A stretch of 64,000 nucleotides of DNA from Thalassovita autumnalis (GCF_001458255.1 NZ_CYSB01000024.1:29249-93248), one strand, 5' to 3'; positions 1-8,863 are shown, counted from the first letter of the stretch. The notes: generated from the letters alone by a model not told the origin. Made by a program: numbers and translations.

Positions 1-2
1 CT

Positions 3-1016
3 TTCTGGTTTCATGCTCATAATCGCTCTTTTGAACAGGTTGCCAGAGGGCTTTATGGTGCGTTGATTGTCGAAGAACCGGTTGCGGCGGACGTTGACCG
101 TGACGAGGTGCTGATACTTGATGATTGGCTTCTTGACCCGAAAACGGCCCAAATCGATCCGGAATTTGAGGCTCCGCACGATCGCAGTCACGCCGGCCGC
201 CGGGGCAATTACATAGCGACCAATGGAAGGTCGGGTTTCACATTGCCAGTCAAGCGCAACGAGCGACTTCGCTTGCGCTTAATCAACGCGGCGAACGCCC
301 GGATCTTCGAACTGGGCCTTGCTGGGTTGAAAGGTTGGGTGATGGCTTACGACGGTATGCCTTTGGCAAAGCCGGAGTTGGTTGAAGGGGCGTTTTTGCT
401 GTCCCCGGGAGAGCGGGTCGATCTTTTCGTTGATGTTGTTGCCGAGTCCGGAGATATGGCTCATCTCGTCCGAATTGATGACCAGCAGCAGTATTCGCAA
501 ACGACTTTCACGGTCGCCGGCGACGCGGCTGCAACGCCGCGCGCTGATCCGGCGCCACTTCCGCCCAACCCGAACATGGAAATAGAGGGTGTTGAAACAG
601 CACGACGGTTTCGCCTGAACATGGAAGGAGGGGCGATGGGTGGCCTGAATGCCGCAGAGCTAAACGGTGAGCGCAATTCCTTTCGCCAACTCGCGCAGGC
701 CAACCAGTTCTGGGCATTTAACGGGGCGGTCGGCATGACCGACGCTCCACTTGCCCGTTTATCGCGTCGAGAAACCGCACGTCTGGAAATTTACAATGAC
801 ACGTCGTTTCCGCACGCGATACATCTTCATGGCATGCATTTTCGTGAGTTGCTGAAGGATGGTTCGGTAGGGCCTTTGCGGGATACGGTTTTGATGTTTG
901 GCGGTGAAACGCGCGAAATCGCATTTGTCGCGGACAACCCGGGCAAGTGGCTTTTCCACTGCCACATGCTCTCACATGCGGCTTCGGGCATGATGACATG
1001 GATCGACGTATCATGA
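3..1016 (+). CDS. Multicopper oxidase, C-terminal part (5' end outside window)
   Basis: The reading frame is open from the first bases, so the gene begins before the window. It starts with a typical cupredoxin-domain copper motif (WFHAH, then RGLYGALIVEEP). It ends with the type-1/trinuclear motif HCHMLSHAASGM (H-C-H-x3-H-x4-M), the signature of copper oxidases such as CueO and CopA-type enzymes. A second copper motif, HAIHLHGMHF, lies about 50 residues before the end. Such enzymes oxidise Cu(I) or organic substrates in the periplasm using O2. The stop codon overlaps the start of the cytochrome gene (ATGA), so the two are translationally coupled. The position beside copper chaperone, CopA and CueR genes supports a copper-tolerance role. 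The N-terminal domain and signal peptide cannot be seen. Confidence 0.93.
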   Translation, partial: FWFHAHNRSFEQVARGLYGALIVEEPVAADVDRDEVLILDDWLLDPKTAQIDPEFEAPHDRSHAGRRGNYIATNGRSGFTLPVKRNERLRLRLINAANARIFELGLAGLKGWVMAYDGMPLAKPELVEGAFLLSPGERVDLFVDVVAESGDMAHLVRIDDQQQYSQTTFTVAGDAAATPRADPAPLPPNPNMEIEGVETARRFRLNMEGGAMGGLNAAELNGERNSFRQLAQANQFWAFNGAVGMTDAPLARLSRRETARLEIYNDTSFPHAIHLHGMHFRELLKDGSVGPLRDTVLMFGGETREIAFVADNPGKWLFHCHMLSHAASGMMTWIDVS

Positions 1017-1495
1017 ACAAACCAACCATTTTGCTCGGTGCGGCGGCTATCGTCCTCATAGGCGCGACCGGGTGGGTTGTCTCGCAAGAAAGCAGCCCCC
1101 AATCCATAACCGCTCCCAACGAACCAGACATCCAAGTTGGACAGGCTTTGTATGGCGAGTATTGCGCGTCATGCCATGGCGATAATCTCGAGGGGCAACA
1201 AGACTGGCGCTCACCGGGAGAGGACGGGCGATTGCCCGCCCCTCCGCATGATGAGACCGGGCACACATGGCACCACGCAGATCGAATGCTTTTTGACTAC
1301 ACGAAGCGTGGCGGGAAAGCTGTTTTGGCCGACCAAGGGGTTGAGTTTGACAGCGGCATGCCGGGATTTGGCGATGATCTGGGCGACGAAGAAATCTGGA
1401 ACATTCTAGCGTTTATCCAATCAACCTGGCCTGAGCGTCAGCGTCAGCTCCAGGCTGAACGAACACGTTTCGATAATGAACGGGGAGGAAACTGA
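1013..1495 (+). CDS. Class I c-type cytochrome, membrane-anchored or secreted
   Basis: About 160 residues. An N-terminal hydrophobic stretch (residues 5-24) acts as a signal peptide or anchor. A single haem-binding motif CASCH is at residues 51-55, and a likely methionine ligand is in SGMPGF near residue 126. The end, GDEEIWNILAFIQSTWP, is the usual last helix of small cytochrome c domains. I chose the ATG at 1013 because it overlaps the oxidase stop as ATGA and is followed at once by the hydrophobic leader; an in-frame start further upstream would lie inside the oxidase gene. It is probably periplasmic and exchanges electrons with the multicopper oxidase, which is inference from the overlap. 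Confidence 0.9.
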   Translation: MNKPTILLGAAAIVLIGATGWVVSQESSPQSITAPNEPDIQVGQALYGEYCASCHGDNLEGQQDWRSPGEDGRLPAPPHDETGHTWHHADRMLFDYTKRGGKAVLADQGVEFDSGMPGFGDDLGDEEIWNILAFIQSTWPERQRQLQAERTRFDNERGGN

Positions 1496-1496
1496 A

Positions 1497-2231
1497 ATGA
1501 GATTCAGACAAGGAATTGCGGCGCTTACGCTGGCAATCATGGCACCTTTCACGGCCTATGCCGATGGACTGGATGAAGCGCGCGTACGAGAGCTGGTTCT
1601 TGAGACAATCCGCGCAAATCCGCAAATCGTGATGGAGGCGGTCGCCATCCTTGAACAACAGCAGGCAGGCGCCCAAGCATCTGCGCAAGCTGAGGTTCTG
1701 ATCAACCAAAGGAACCTTTTGGAACAAGACCCCAATGCACCGGTTCTAGGTAATCCGGATGGAGATGTGACGGTTGTTGAGTTCTTCGATTACAATTGTT
1801 CTTTCTGCCGCAGGGCCATGCCGCAAGTTCAGGGCCTGCTCGATGGCGACCCGAATGTGCGGCTTGTCTACCGAGAGTGGCCGATCTTGGGGGACGGATC
1901 AGTGTTTGCGGCCAAAGCAGCCCTGGCCGCGCGCAACCAGGGCAAATACGAAGAATTCCACTGGGCCATGATGGGGATGAGCGGCCGCGCCGAAGAGGCA
2001 TCGGTTCTGCGCATCGCGAAAGAGGTGGGTCTTGATATCGGCCAGCTTCGTCGGGACATGGAGGCACCGGAAGTGCAAGAGCACATTGCGTCTTCCATGC
2101 GCCTGACACAGGCTCTCGGCTTCAATGGCACGCCGTCATTTGTGATCGGAGACGCCTTGGTGCCGGGTTTCGTCGAGCAATCCGAACTGGAAATCTATGT
2201 TTCCGACGCCCGGTCCGACGCGGACGAGTGA
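1497..2231 (+). CDS. DsbA/Com1-like thiol oxidoreductase, periplasmic
   Basis: A protein of 244 residues with an N-terminal signal peptide (residues 1-22) and a helical segment, then a thioredoxin fold with the redox pair CSFC at about residues 101-104 (context FFDYNCSFCRRAMP). The late segment GFNGTPSFVIGDALVPG carries the cis-proline loop (TP). This is the arrangement of DsbA-family/Com1 proteins. Its start follows an AGGAGGAAAC-like ribosome site directly after the cytochrome stop, so it belongs to the same operon. In copper-tolerance clusters such proteins probably protect or refold periplasmic thiols; that role is inference. Confidence 0.9.
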   Translation: MRFRQGIAALTLAIMAPFTAYADGLDEARVRELVLETIRANPQIVMEAVAILEQQQAGAQASAQAEVLINQRNLLEQDPNAPVLGNPDGDVTVVEFFDYNCSFCRRAMPQVQGLLDGDPNVRLVYREWPILGDGSVFAAKAALAARNQGKYEEFHWAMMGMSGRAEEASVLRIAKEVGLDIGQLRRDMEAPEVQEHIASSMRLTQALGFNGTPSFVIGDALVPGFVEQSELEIYVSDARSDADE

Positions 2232-2239
2232 ACGCGCGG

Positions 2240-2279
2240 GCATACCGCCTAGGGGTCAGCCCTGAGGCGGTATGCTTTT
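2240..2279 (+). terminator. Rho-independent terminator after the DsbA-like gene
   Basis: A perfect 11-bp stem pairs GCATACCGCCT (2240-2250) with AGGCGGTATGC (2265-2275) and is followed by TTTT. It lies between two convergent genes and ends the oxidase-cytochrome-DsbA transcript. The run of T touches the stop codon of the copper chaperone gene on the other strand. Confidence 0.85.
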
Positions 2280-2479
2280 CAAGCGGTTGCAGGTTCTGAC
2301 TCGTACCCTGCCTCTGTGATCGCTTGGCTCACATCCGCTTGCGAAAGGGAGGTATCAACGGTCACACGGCGGGTGTCGAGATCGCAGTTAACCGTTGCCG
2401 CCGGATCTACATCCTTGACGGCTTTTTCAATTGCGGCCGTGCAATGCCCGCAGCTCATTTCGGGAACACTGAATTCCAT
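2279..2479 (-). CDS. copZ: Copper chaperone, heavy-metal-associated (HMA) domain
   Basis: A 66-residue single HMA domain: the metal loop MSCGHC sits at residues 8-13 (Cys10 and Cys13) and the rest follows the beta-alpha-beta-beta-alpha-beta pattern, ending ITEAGYESEP. Such CopZ-like proteins bind Cu(I) in the cytoplasm and pass it to CopA or the CueR-type regulator. The gene is transcribed away from copA and has its own MerR-type promoter at 2510-2540. Small size and loop are typical; nothing is missing. Confidence 0.92.
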   Translation of the reverse strand: MEFSVPEMSCGHCTAAIEKAVKDVDPAATVNCDLDTRRVTVDTSLSQADVSQAITEAGYESEPATA

Positions 2480-2509
2480 GATTGGCTCCTAATCTTGGTG
2501 TCTTTTCGG

Positions 2510-2540
2510 GATATGGGGGCTCCAGTAGGGGGAGGGTCAA
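2510..2540 (-). promoter_or_regulatory. MerR/CueR-type promoter for the copper chaperone
   Basis: On the minus strand a -35 TTGACC (2540-2535) and a -10-like CATATC (2515-2510) are separated by exactly 19 bp. That long spacer is the hallmark of promoters twisted open by MerR-family activators. The spacer contains CTCCCCCTACTGGAG, very close to the CueR operator core CTTCCCCTTGCTGGAAG of enteric copA. Confidence 0.82.
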
Positions 2541-2578
2541 GTCAGTTTCAATTTGCTGGGTATATTTCTTTCTCACTC

Positions 2579-2609
2579 TTGACCTTACAGTAACTGGAAC
2601 CACTAGATG
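2579..2609 (+). promoter_or_regulatory. MerR/CueR-type promoter for copA
   Basis: A -35 TTGACC (2579-2584) and a -10 TAGATG (2604-2609) are separated by a 19-bp spacer containing TTACAGTAACTGGAAC, a recognisable variant of the CueR operator. An outer inverted pair CCTTAC (2583-2588) and GTAAGG (2609-2614) frames it. CopA begins 30 bp downstream. Confidence 0.82.
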
Positions 2610-2639
2610 TAAGGCTGAAAGCCGGAACCGGAGACGACA

Positions 2640-5150
2640 ATGACCAACCCTACAAGCGCAACGCTGTCCATTGAATCGATGACCTGTGCGTCCTGTGTCG
2701 GGCGCGTGGATCGCACGCTTCGTTCCCTGGAGGGCGTGGACGATGTTGCGGTTAATTTGGCCAGTGAAACCGCCCGTGTGTCAATCGACACACCGGAACG
2801 GCTGCGTGAAATCGCAGGGACACTTGACGAGGCGGGTTATCCAGCGCGGCGCGCCAGTGTAACGCTTAACGTTGCCTCGATGACCTGCGCGTCCTGCGTT
2901 GGCCGCGTTGACAAGGCACTTGCCGCTGTGTCCGGCGTTCTCGACGTGAACGTGAACCTGGCATCGGAGACTGCCACTATTTCCTACCTTGAGGGAGCAA
3001 CGGATGCTGCGGCGCTTGCCACGGCCGCCACACAGGCAGGTTATCCGGCCGAGATTGCCGAGGCGGATGCGTCGTTGGACCGCGCCGCACGCAAGGAAGA
3101 AGAGGCTCGTGAAATCGCCCGGCGAACGATCCTGGCGGCTTCTTTGGCACTGCCGGTGTTTCTGCTCGAAATGGGGGCGCATCTTGTTCCAGGCATGCAT
3201 GAATGGATCGGTCGCACGATCGGTCACCAGACAAGCTGGCTGATTCAGTTCGCCCTGACCACGGCGGTTTTGTTGGGGCCGGGTCGGTTTTTCTATCTCA
3301 AGGGCTTTCCTGCGCTTTTGAAGGGTGCGCCTGACATGAACAGCCTTGTCGCGGTCGGTACAGGTGCGGCCTATGTTTATTCGGTGGTTGCGACGTTCCT
3401 GCCCGCAGTTCTGCCTGCATCGGTGCGGGCGGTGTATTTTGAGGCGGCGGCGGTCATCGTTGTGCTGATTTTAGTCGGTCGGTATCTGGAGGCGCGGGCA
3501 AAAGGACGCACCGGCGCCGCGATACAGAAACTCCTGGGCCTGCAGGCCCGCACGGCGCGGGTTCTTCGGGACGGAAAAACGATTGAACTGGCCATTGAAG
3601 AGCTGAGGGTCGGCGATATTGTTCAGGTGCGCCCCGGTGAGCGTATTGCCGTGGACGGCGAAGTCACAGATGGCGAGAGCCATGTCGACGAAAGCATGAT
3701 CACCGGCGAGCCGGTTCCCGTGGCAAAAGCCCCGGGTGAAGCGGTTACCGGGGGGACGGTCAACGGCGTTGGGAGTATCCAATTTCGCGCCACACGCGTT
3801 GGGGCGGACACTACGCTGGCACAGATTATCCGGATGGTAGAAGAGGCACAGGGCGCGAAACTTCCGATTCAGGGGCTCGTGGATCGCATTACCCTCTGGT
3901 TCGTTCCTGCAGTCATGGGGGTTGCAGTGTTTACAGTGCTCGTCTGGCTGTTTTTGGGCCCCGACCCGGCGCTTACATTTGCGCTGGTAGCCGGCGTGTC
4001 GGTGTTGATCATCGCGTGCCCATGCGCGATGGGGTTAGCCACGCCCACGTCGATCATGGTGGGCACTGGGCGCGCGGCTGAAATGGGCGTTTTGTTTCGC
4101 AAGGGGGATGCCCTGCAACAGCTAACCTCGGTCGGGGTTGTGGCGCTCGACAAGACCGGCACTGTTACGCAAGGCCGCCCCGAACTTACCGATGTCATCC
4201 TGACAGACGGGTTTCAGCGTACAGCGGTGCTGGCGCAAGTCGCGGCGGTCGAAAAAAAGTCCGAGCATCCGATCGCCCAGGCGATTGTTCGCGCGGCGCG
4301 GGTCGAGAGGGCAGATGATGTCAAGGCATCCGGGTTTCAGTCCGTGACCGGCTACGGCGTGAAAGCTGATGTGAACGGTGTCGAAGTGCTGGTCGGAGCC
4401 GACAGGTTCATGCTTCGTGAAGGGATTGACCCGGGAACGATCGCAGAAGTCGAAATCGATCTGGCGAAACGTGGACGCACGGCGCTTTATGCTGCAATCG
4501 GAGGAAAGATCGCCGCGGTTATCGGGGTTTCCGACCCGGTGAAAGCCAGCAGTCGCGAAGCAATCGAAGCTCTGCACCGTCAAGGCCTGAAAGTCGCGAT
4601 GATTACCGGTGACAAACAGCAAACAGCCGATGCAATCGCTGCGGAAACCGGGATCGATCATGTCGTGGCGGGCGTTCTGCCGGACGGAAAAGTCGAAGCG
4701 CTCGACCGGCTCAGGGCTGATGGTCAGAAAGTCGCCTTCGTAGGCGACGGCATCAACGATGCCCCGGCGCTCGCCCATGCGGATGTGGGAATCGCCATTG
4801 GAACCGGAACTGATGTAGCCATCGAATCTGCCGATGTAGTCCTAATGTCGGGGGACCTGCGAGGCGTGGTCAATGCGTTTGAAGTTTCGACGCGCACGAT
4901 GCGCAACATCCGTCAGAACCTGTTCTGGGCGTTCAGTTACAATACCGCGCTGATCCCGGTGGCCGCAGGCGTTTTGTACCCGGCGTTTGGGCTGCTGCTT
5001 TCGCCGGTTCTGGCGGCAGGTGCGATGGCGCTTTCTTCGGTATTTGTTCTGACGAACGCCCTGAGACTGCGCCGCGTCGCACCGCTTCTAGACGAAAATG
5101 AGACCCCGGGTCGGGAAGCCGTGCAAGCAGCTCCCGCCCCTGCGGAATAA
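2640..5150 (+). CDS. copA: Copper-exporting P1B-type ATPase
   Basis: 836 residues. Two N-terminal HMA domains carry MTCASC loops (Cys16/Cys19 and Cys83/Cys86). Then follow membrane helices, the actuator loop with TGEP, the transmembrane metal site CPC in [13 protein letters not shown], the phosphorylation motif DKTGT, the SEHP nucleotide-domain motif, and the hinge [10 protein letters not shown]. All catalytic signatures of a Cu(I) exporter are intact and the length is normal. It pumps cytoplasmic Cu(I) across the inner membrane. It is followed after 11 bp by the cueR-type regulator, so both are probably co-transcribed from the 19-bp-spacer promoter. Specificity for Cu(I) rather than Ag(I) alone cannot be told from sequence. 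Confidence 0.97.
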   Translation: MTNPTSATLSIESMTCASCVGRVDRTLRSLEGVDDVAVNLASETARVSIDTPERLREIAGTLDEAGYPARRASVTLNVASMTCASCVGRVDKALAAVSGVLDVNVNLASETATISYLEGATDAAALATAATQAGYPAEIAEADASLDRAARKEEEAREIARRTILAASLALPVFLLEMGAHLVPGMHEWIGRTIGHQTSWLIQFALTTAVLLGPGRFFYLKGFPALLKGAPDMNSLVAVGTGAAYVYSVVATFLPAVLPASVRAVYFEAAAVIVVLILVGRYLEARAKGRTGAAIQKLLGLQARTARVLRDGKTIELAIEELRVGDIVQVRPGERIAVDGEVTDGESHVDESMITGEPVPVAKAPGEAVTGGTVNGVGSIQFRATRVGADTTLAQIIRMVEEAQGAKLPIQGLVDRITLWFVPAVMGVAVFTVLVWLFLGPDPALTFALVAGVSVLIIACPCAMGLATPTSIMVGTGRAAEMGVLFRKGDALQQLTSVGVVALDKTGTVTQGRPELTDVILTDGFQRTAVLAQVAAVEKKSEHPIAQAIVRAARVERADDVKASGFQSVTGYGVKADVNGVEVLVGADRFMLREGIDPGTIAEVEIDLAKRGRTALYAAIGGKIAAVIGVSDPVKASSREAIEALHRQGLKVAMITGDKQQTADAIAAETGIDHVVAGVLPDGKVEALDRLRADGQKVAFVGDGINDAPALAHADVGIAIGTGTDVAIESADVVLMSGDLRGVVNAFEVSTRTMRNIRQNLFWAFSYNTALIPVAAGVLYPAFGLLLSPVLAAGAMALSSVFVLTNALRLRRVAPLLDENETPGREAVQAAPAPAE

Positions 5151-5161
5151 AGGAGAAAAGC

Positions 5162-5581
5162 ATGAACATTGGAGACGTCGCTCGCCAGTCCGGCCTGCCC
5201 GCAAAGACGATCCGGTACTATGAGGACATCAGCCTGGTCAAACCTAAGCGTGAAACGAACGGATATCGGGTATTTAACGATGCCGATGTTCACAAACTGA
5301 CCTTTCTGGCACGTGCGCGCGCCTTAGGATTCACCATTGAAGATTGCCGGACGCTGCTTGCGCTTTACGAGGACAAGTCCCGCGCCAGTGCAGAGGTCAA
5401 GAAAGTCACCGGAAAACATCTCAATGAAATTGAGGCCAAGATCGCCGACCTGCAAGCCATGCACGCCACGCTCACGCGCCTGTCTGAAGAATGTGCCGGT
5501 GATCAACGCCCCGACTGTCCAATCCTAGAAGAGTTAAGCGGCAAAGACCGCCGCTCGAACACACATGATGCCAAGCAGTAA
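5162..5581 (+). CDS. cueR: Cu(I)-responsive MerR-family regulator
   Basis: 139 residues. The N-terminus (MNIGDVARQSGLPAKTIRYYE) is the MerR winged-helix, followed by a dimerisation coiled coil, and then the metal loop CAGDQRPDC: two cysteines separated by seven residues, as in CueR/HmrR. This spacing is typical of +1 metal-ion sensors. A ribosome site AAGGAGAAAAG precedes the ATG. It probably activates the two divergent promoters at 2510-2540 and 2579-2609, and thereby itself through copA read-through. Zinc or gold sensors of the family are alternatives, but the copper neighbourhood argues for Cu(I). Confidence 0.93.
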   Translation: MNIGDVARQSGLPAKTIRYYEDISLVKPKRETNGYRVFNDADVHKLTFLARARALGFTIEDCRTLLALYEDKSRASAEVKKVTGKHLNEIEAKIADLQAMHATLTRLSEECAGDQRPDCPILEELSGKDRRSNTHDAKQ

Positions 5582-5593
5582 GGAATTCAGTTA

Positions 5594-5629
5594 ATGATTA
5601 CTCGACGCGGTCTGATTACCGGTCTCTGA
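5594..5629 (+). pseudogene. First eleven codons of a Tat-signal gene cut by an IS
   Basis: An AAGGA ribosome site (5580-5584) is followed by ATG at 5594 and the peptide MITRRGLITGL, which resembles the start of a twin-arginine export signal (RR followed by a hydrophobic stretch). The frame then meets TGA, which is also the first bases of the IS3 end (TGATCCGCCCC). I infer that a gene of the copper operon was interrupted here. The body of the gene is not found elsewhere in the window, so its product cannot be named. Confidence 0.5.
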
Positions 5630-5975
5630 TCCGCCCCACTTGAGTGGTCCAATTTGATTGTTAGTGCATGATCGGCCTTTGGTCCATCTGGATGATGGTT
5701 TCGGGGGCCGGTGGGCGATAGCCCAGAGCACTGTGGGGTCGTTTCGTATTGAAGTGTTTCCTCCATTCTTCGATCAGGATTTGAGCCTCGCGCAGACTGT
5801 AGAAGATCTCGCCGTTCAAGAACTCGTCTCGGAACCGAGCGTTGAAGCTTTCACAATATCCATTCTCCCAAGGGCTGCCCGGTTCAATGTAGGCCGTCTT
5901 TGCGCCGACAGCCTTGATCCAGTCCTGGACGGCCTGAGCAACGAACTCAGGGGTGATGTCAGAAGAAACCAACTT
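5627..5975 (-). mobile_element. Remnant of an IS3-family element
   Basis: About 350 bp remain: one terminus, beginning TGATCCGCCCCACTTGAG at 5627, and the 3' third of the transposase gene. The element is cut off where the IS6-type transposase region begins, so it looks like an IS interrupted or deleted by a second IS. The right-hand remainder is not found beyond the IS6 gene. Its inner edge is an estimate based on where transposase similarity fades. Confidence 0.7.
5661..5975 (-). pseudogene. IS3-family OrfB transposase, C-terminal fragment
   Basis: The translated end reads PEFVAQAVQDWI, AYIEPGSPWENGYCESFNAR, KRPHSALGYRPPAPE. This is the conserved C-terminal half of the IS3 OrfB rve domain, including the catalytic Glu in ENGYCESFN. 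The second Asp motif (usually SDNGPEF) appears altered as SSDITPEF, right at the break. The open frame continues upstream into unrelated sequence as far as 6293, but that part has no transposase similarity. It cannot be active. Confidence 0.85.
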
Positions 5976-6008
5976 GAGGCGGGCAGGGCGGTCACATAGC
6001 GTCGAGGG

Positions 6009-6716
6009 ATGACAAAACGCTCCCCTTTTCGCTATTTCAAAACCAGCCCAGAGATCATCCGGCTGGCGGTAATGATGTACGTCCGATTTCCGCTTTCGCT
6101 GCGGAACGTGGAAGATCTCCTTCACGAGCGGGGTATCGACGTCAGCCACGAAACCATCCGGTTTTGGTGGAACAGATTTGGCCCGCTGTTCGCATCTGAG
6201 ATACGTAAGCGCCGAGTTTATCAAATGCGATCTCACTCCAACTGGCGATGGCATCTGGATGAGGTTTTCGTGAAGATCAACGGTGAGCAACACTATCTAT
6301 GGCGGGCTGTCGATCATGAAGGTGAGGTGCTGGAAAGCTATGTCACGAAGCGCCGAGATCGTGCCGCAGCCTATAAATTCTTGAGAAAAGCGATGAAACG
6401 CTACGGCCATCCCGAGGTCGTAGTCACTGACAAGTTACGTTCATATGGCGCTGCGATGAAAGTTATCGGGAATGCGTCCAGGCAGGAAACGGGACGCTGG
6501 AAGAACAACCGAGCCGAGAATTCCCATTTGCCGTTTCGACGACGAGAACGCGCGATGCACCGTTTTCGCCGGATGCGAAGTTTACAGAAATTTGTCTCCA
6601 TTCACGCATCCGTTTTCAACCACTTCAATCAGGAGCGCAGTCTTTCAAAACGAGATCATTTCAAGCTGAACCGCGCCGCCGCTCTTGCCGAGTGGCGGAT
6701 TCTCTGCGCGACATAA
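6009..6716 (+). CDS. IS6-family (IS26-like) DDE transposase
   Basis: 235 residues with the standard IS6 layout. The N-terminus reads FRYFKTSPEIIRLAVMMYVRFPLSLRNVEDLL with a helix-turn-helix. The DDE domain follows, with first Asp in WHLDEVFVKI, second Asp in VVVTDKLRSYG and the Glu in NNRAENSHLPFRRRER. The length equals that of intact IS6 transposases. I could not find matching terminal inverted repeats on either side, so element borders stay undefined and mobility is uncertain. It lies between the IS3 remnant and the methylase fragment, as expected for an element that causes deletions next to itself. Confidence 0.9.
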   Translation: MTKRSPFRYFKTSPEIIRLAVMMYVRFPLSLRNVEDLLHERGIDVSHETIRFWWNRFGPLFASEIRKRRVYQMRSHSNWRWHLDEVFVKINGEQHYLWRAVDHEGEVLESYVTKRRDRAAAYKFLRKAMKRYGHPEVVVTDKLRSYGAAMKVIGNASRQETGRWKNNRAENSHLPFRRRERAMHRFRRMRSLQKFVSIHASVFNHFNQERSLSKRDHFKLNRAAALAEWRILCAT

Positions 6717-6770
6717 AGGTTAGAGCTACTGGCCCAGTAGAGACGAGTTCGAATTGGTCTGACACCACCC

Positions 6771-7139
6771 TGGGGGCTGTTTCCCGGCGACGTCGCCTAC
6801 GTCTGGCATGGCGCCTTGCATGCAGCCACAGTCGCCGAAAGCCTCGAAGTCGCAGGCTTCAGCATCCGGTCGCAGATCATCTGGGCCAAAGAACGGTTGG
6901 TTCTGAGCCGTGGAGATTATCACTGGCAGCATGAACCGGCCTGGTACGCTGTCAAAAAGACCGGCAAAGGCCATTGGGCGGGGGATCGCAAGCAGACAAC
7001 GCTCTGGCAGATTGCCAACAAGGATCAGGACGAAAAAACAGTCCACGGGACGCAGAAGCCGGTCGAGTGCATGCGACGGCCTATCCTAAACAACTCGAGC
7101 CCCGGGCAGGCGGTCTATGAACCGGAGGGTGCCAACTGA
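6771..7139 (+). pseudogene. Fragment of a DNA-modification methylase
   Basis: An open frame gives WGLFPGDVAYVWHGALHAAT, then IIWAKERLVLSRGDYHWQHE, PAWYAVKKT, KTVHGTQKPVECMRRPI and PGQAVYEP. This matches the middle of phage- or plasmid-borne N6/N4 DNA methylases of the COG0863 type, which often sit behind a ParB-like domain. The N-terminal part with the catalytic (D/N)PPY motif is missing, and the C-terminal SAM-binding end after YEP is lost. The 5' break coincides with the IS6 region. It is a non-functional relic of earlier mobile DNA. Confidence 0.7.
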
Positions 7140-7334
7140 ATGAGCAGCATTTCATACTTGCAACCACGCCGTAACGCTACTGTAAACATGGGCACGACGG
7201 TGTTCGCGCGTCATGATCTCGGGGGTGGATCGAGCGGCTGCCCGGCTGGTAAGGTTGGTGCAATCAGGCGGTTCAAACGGATCGCTTCGGTTCTGGGGGA
7301 ACGCCTGTCTCAGTCGCGCGCTGTCCCTAGCGTC

Positions 7335-7366
7335 TTTGGCCTTCCCTGAGAGGGGTGCCAAAATGT
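7335..7366 (+). repeat. Left inverted repeat of the IS
   Basis: Reads TTTGGCCTTCCCTGAGAGG then GGTGCCAAAATGT. It is the reverse complement of 8599-8630 apart from one base (position 6). Confidence 0.9.
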
Positions 7367-7468
7367 GTACGTTGCGCCATCACGTTGACTTGCAATATTT
7401 TTTAATGGCCTTGACGAAACTCGGCAAGATGAATCCGACGTTATCAATCCTTGTGTTGGCTCGGAAAT

Positions 7469-8536
7469 TCACGCTGCGTCACGAGTATACGATGTGACAA
7501 TCCCACCAAGTTGGCGTCTGCGCCGGATCGGGCCGTCCCGGACGGGCCGGAAATCGACTTGCAGAACGTTGTTGCCGATGTCTCGTCCGCGATGCGGGCG
7601 CTCGACATTGTAGTGTCGCACCCAGGTCCGCACGATGTAGTCGAGTTGGGATCGGCTGAAGCAGACGAAGAAATCTAGGCATTCGCGCTTGATGGTGCCA
7701 ATGAATGATTCTGCGAAGGCGTTTGCGTCCGGCGCCCTGTGTGGGATTTGGAGGACACGAGTTGCCTCTGATGTCCAAATAGTGTCGAAGTTGGCGCTGA
7801 ACTTGGTGTCGGCGTCGCGGATCAGGAACTCCGGTGTGATACCTTGTTTTTCGCACCACATCAGAGTGTTGCGGGCCTGCTGAGTCACCCAAGCCGTGTC
7901 CGGGTTATAAGTCGGTGCGCTGCAGAAGACGCGGCGGCTGCCAAGATGGATGAACATCAGCACATAAGCCGTCCTTGGCCCGCGTAGCGTGAACACGGTC
8001 TTCGAGAAGAAGTCGCAGGCGACCATGGTTTCCATATGCGCGCGGATGAATGTGGTCCAGGGCAGGGCGGGCTTCTTCTTGCGCTTTTCCGGGCTTGGGT
8101 GAATGCCGGCGTCGTTCAGGATGCGTTTGACGGAATTGGCGCCGGCATACAGCCCGAGCTTTTTCAGCTCGCCCGCGATCCGCTTGTAACCCCAGAGGCG
8201 ATTTTCAGATCCGATGCGGATGACAATATCGCGCAGCTCTTGCGTGAGGCGTGGCCGTCCTACGGCTTTGAAAGGACGGCCCACGCGCATCTGGGCGAGC
8301 CAGCGCTTGTAGGTCGCGGGCTTGGCCACTTCCATCAGCCCGTCGACCTCATGCCCACACTCTTCCCCGATGCGCAGCAGCTCAGCCTTCTCGGCGGGCG
8401 ACAGGATGATCCTTTGCGTCGGGATGCGGGCTCGTAAGATCTCGATCTGGGCCTTCAGCAGTCTCAGTTGTGCGTTGTGCCGCGGCAGGAAGAACTGGCT
8501 CAGGAAAACCAGAAGGAGAGATAAGATCGAATGCAT
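7469..8536 (-). CDS. IS transposase with rve integrase core
   Basis: 355 residues in a single frame. A short hydrophobic/coiled start (MHSILSLLLVFLSQFF) is followed by a helix-turn-helix region (GRPRLTQELRDIVIRIGSEN, LWGYKRIAGELKKLG). The rve core has Asp in ACDFFSKT, Asp in FLIRDADTKFS and Glu in NAFAESFIGTIKRECLDFF. The end, VRHYNVERPHRGRDIGNN, is also typical. All three acidic residues are present, so the enzyme may be active. The family is IS3/IS481-like in fold but uses no frameshift; I do not assign an IS name. Confidence 0.88.
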   Translation of the reverse strand: MHSILSLLLVFLSQFFLPRHNAQLRLLKAQIEILRARIPTQRIILSPAEKAELLRIGEECGHEVDGLMEVAKPATYKRWLAQMRVGRPFKAVGRPRLTQELRDIVIRIGSENRLWGYKRIAGELKKLGLYAGANSVKRILNDAGIHPSPEKRKKKPALPWTTFIRAHMETMVACDFFSKTVFTLRGPRTAYVLMFIHLGSRRVFCSAPTYNPDTAWVTQQARNTLMWCEKQGITPEFLIRDADTKFSANFDTIWTSEATRVLQIPHRAPDANAFAESFIGTIKRECLDFFVCFSRSQLDYIVRTWVRHYNVERPHRGRDIGNNVLQVDFRPVRDGPIRRRRQLGGIVTSYTRDAA

Positions 8537-8598
8537 CTTGCCGGGCTCTACTGTGGTGTTTAAAAAATGCCGCTATGTCAAGTTGATGGGGCTTTCAT

Positions 8599-8630
8599 AC
8601 ATTTTGGCACCCCTCTCAGGGAAGCCCAAA
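8599..8630 (-). repeat. Right inverted repeat of the IS
   Basis: Reads ACATTTTGGCACCCCTCTC then AGGGAAGCCCAAA on the plus strand, the complement of the left repeat with one mismatch. It lies about 60 bp upstream of the transposase start. Confidence 0.9.
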
Positions 8631-8863
8631 ATGTTGGGGCCGGCTGATGGCCGCCATCAAGCCGGGGCAGGGGGCCTGTCTAAGTCTTTGCCCGCACGTG
8701 TTGCCGCGAGATTTCGACATTGCGACCCGCAGAGCCGCAATGGATTCGGGCTTCCCCTCAGAATTTTGTAGAGAGGTTCGTTGCCAGACCGTTTCGAGGC
8801 ATGTGACACAGGTTCACGATTTGGAGGCAATGATTTAAATGGGTTAGAGCGAGAGAGAGTTGG

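Larger units (their letters stand above)
7335..8630 (-). mobile_element. Complete insertion sequence with 32-bp inverted repeats
   Basis: A 1,296-bp element bounded by 32-bp inverted repeats (7335-7366 and 8599-8630) that differ at one position. It carries one long transposase gene on the minus strand. Similarity between the two ends continues imperfectly for some 30 bp inward. No clear target-site duplication was seen, so neighbouring DNA may have been rearranged after insertion. Confidence 0.85.

Noticed and set aside
6009..6745. Terminal inverted repeats of the IS6-type element
   Set aside because: Tried to match sequences on both sides of the transposase gene; only short chance identities were found.
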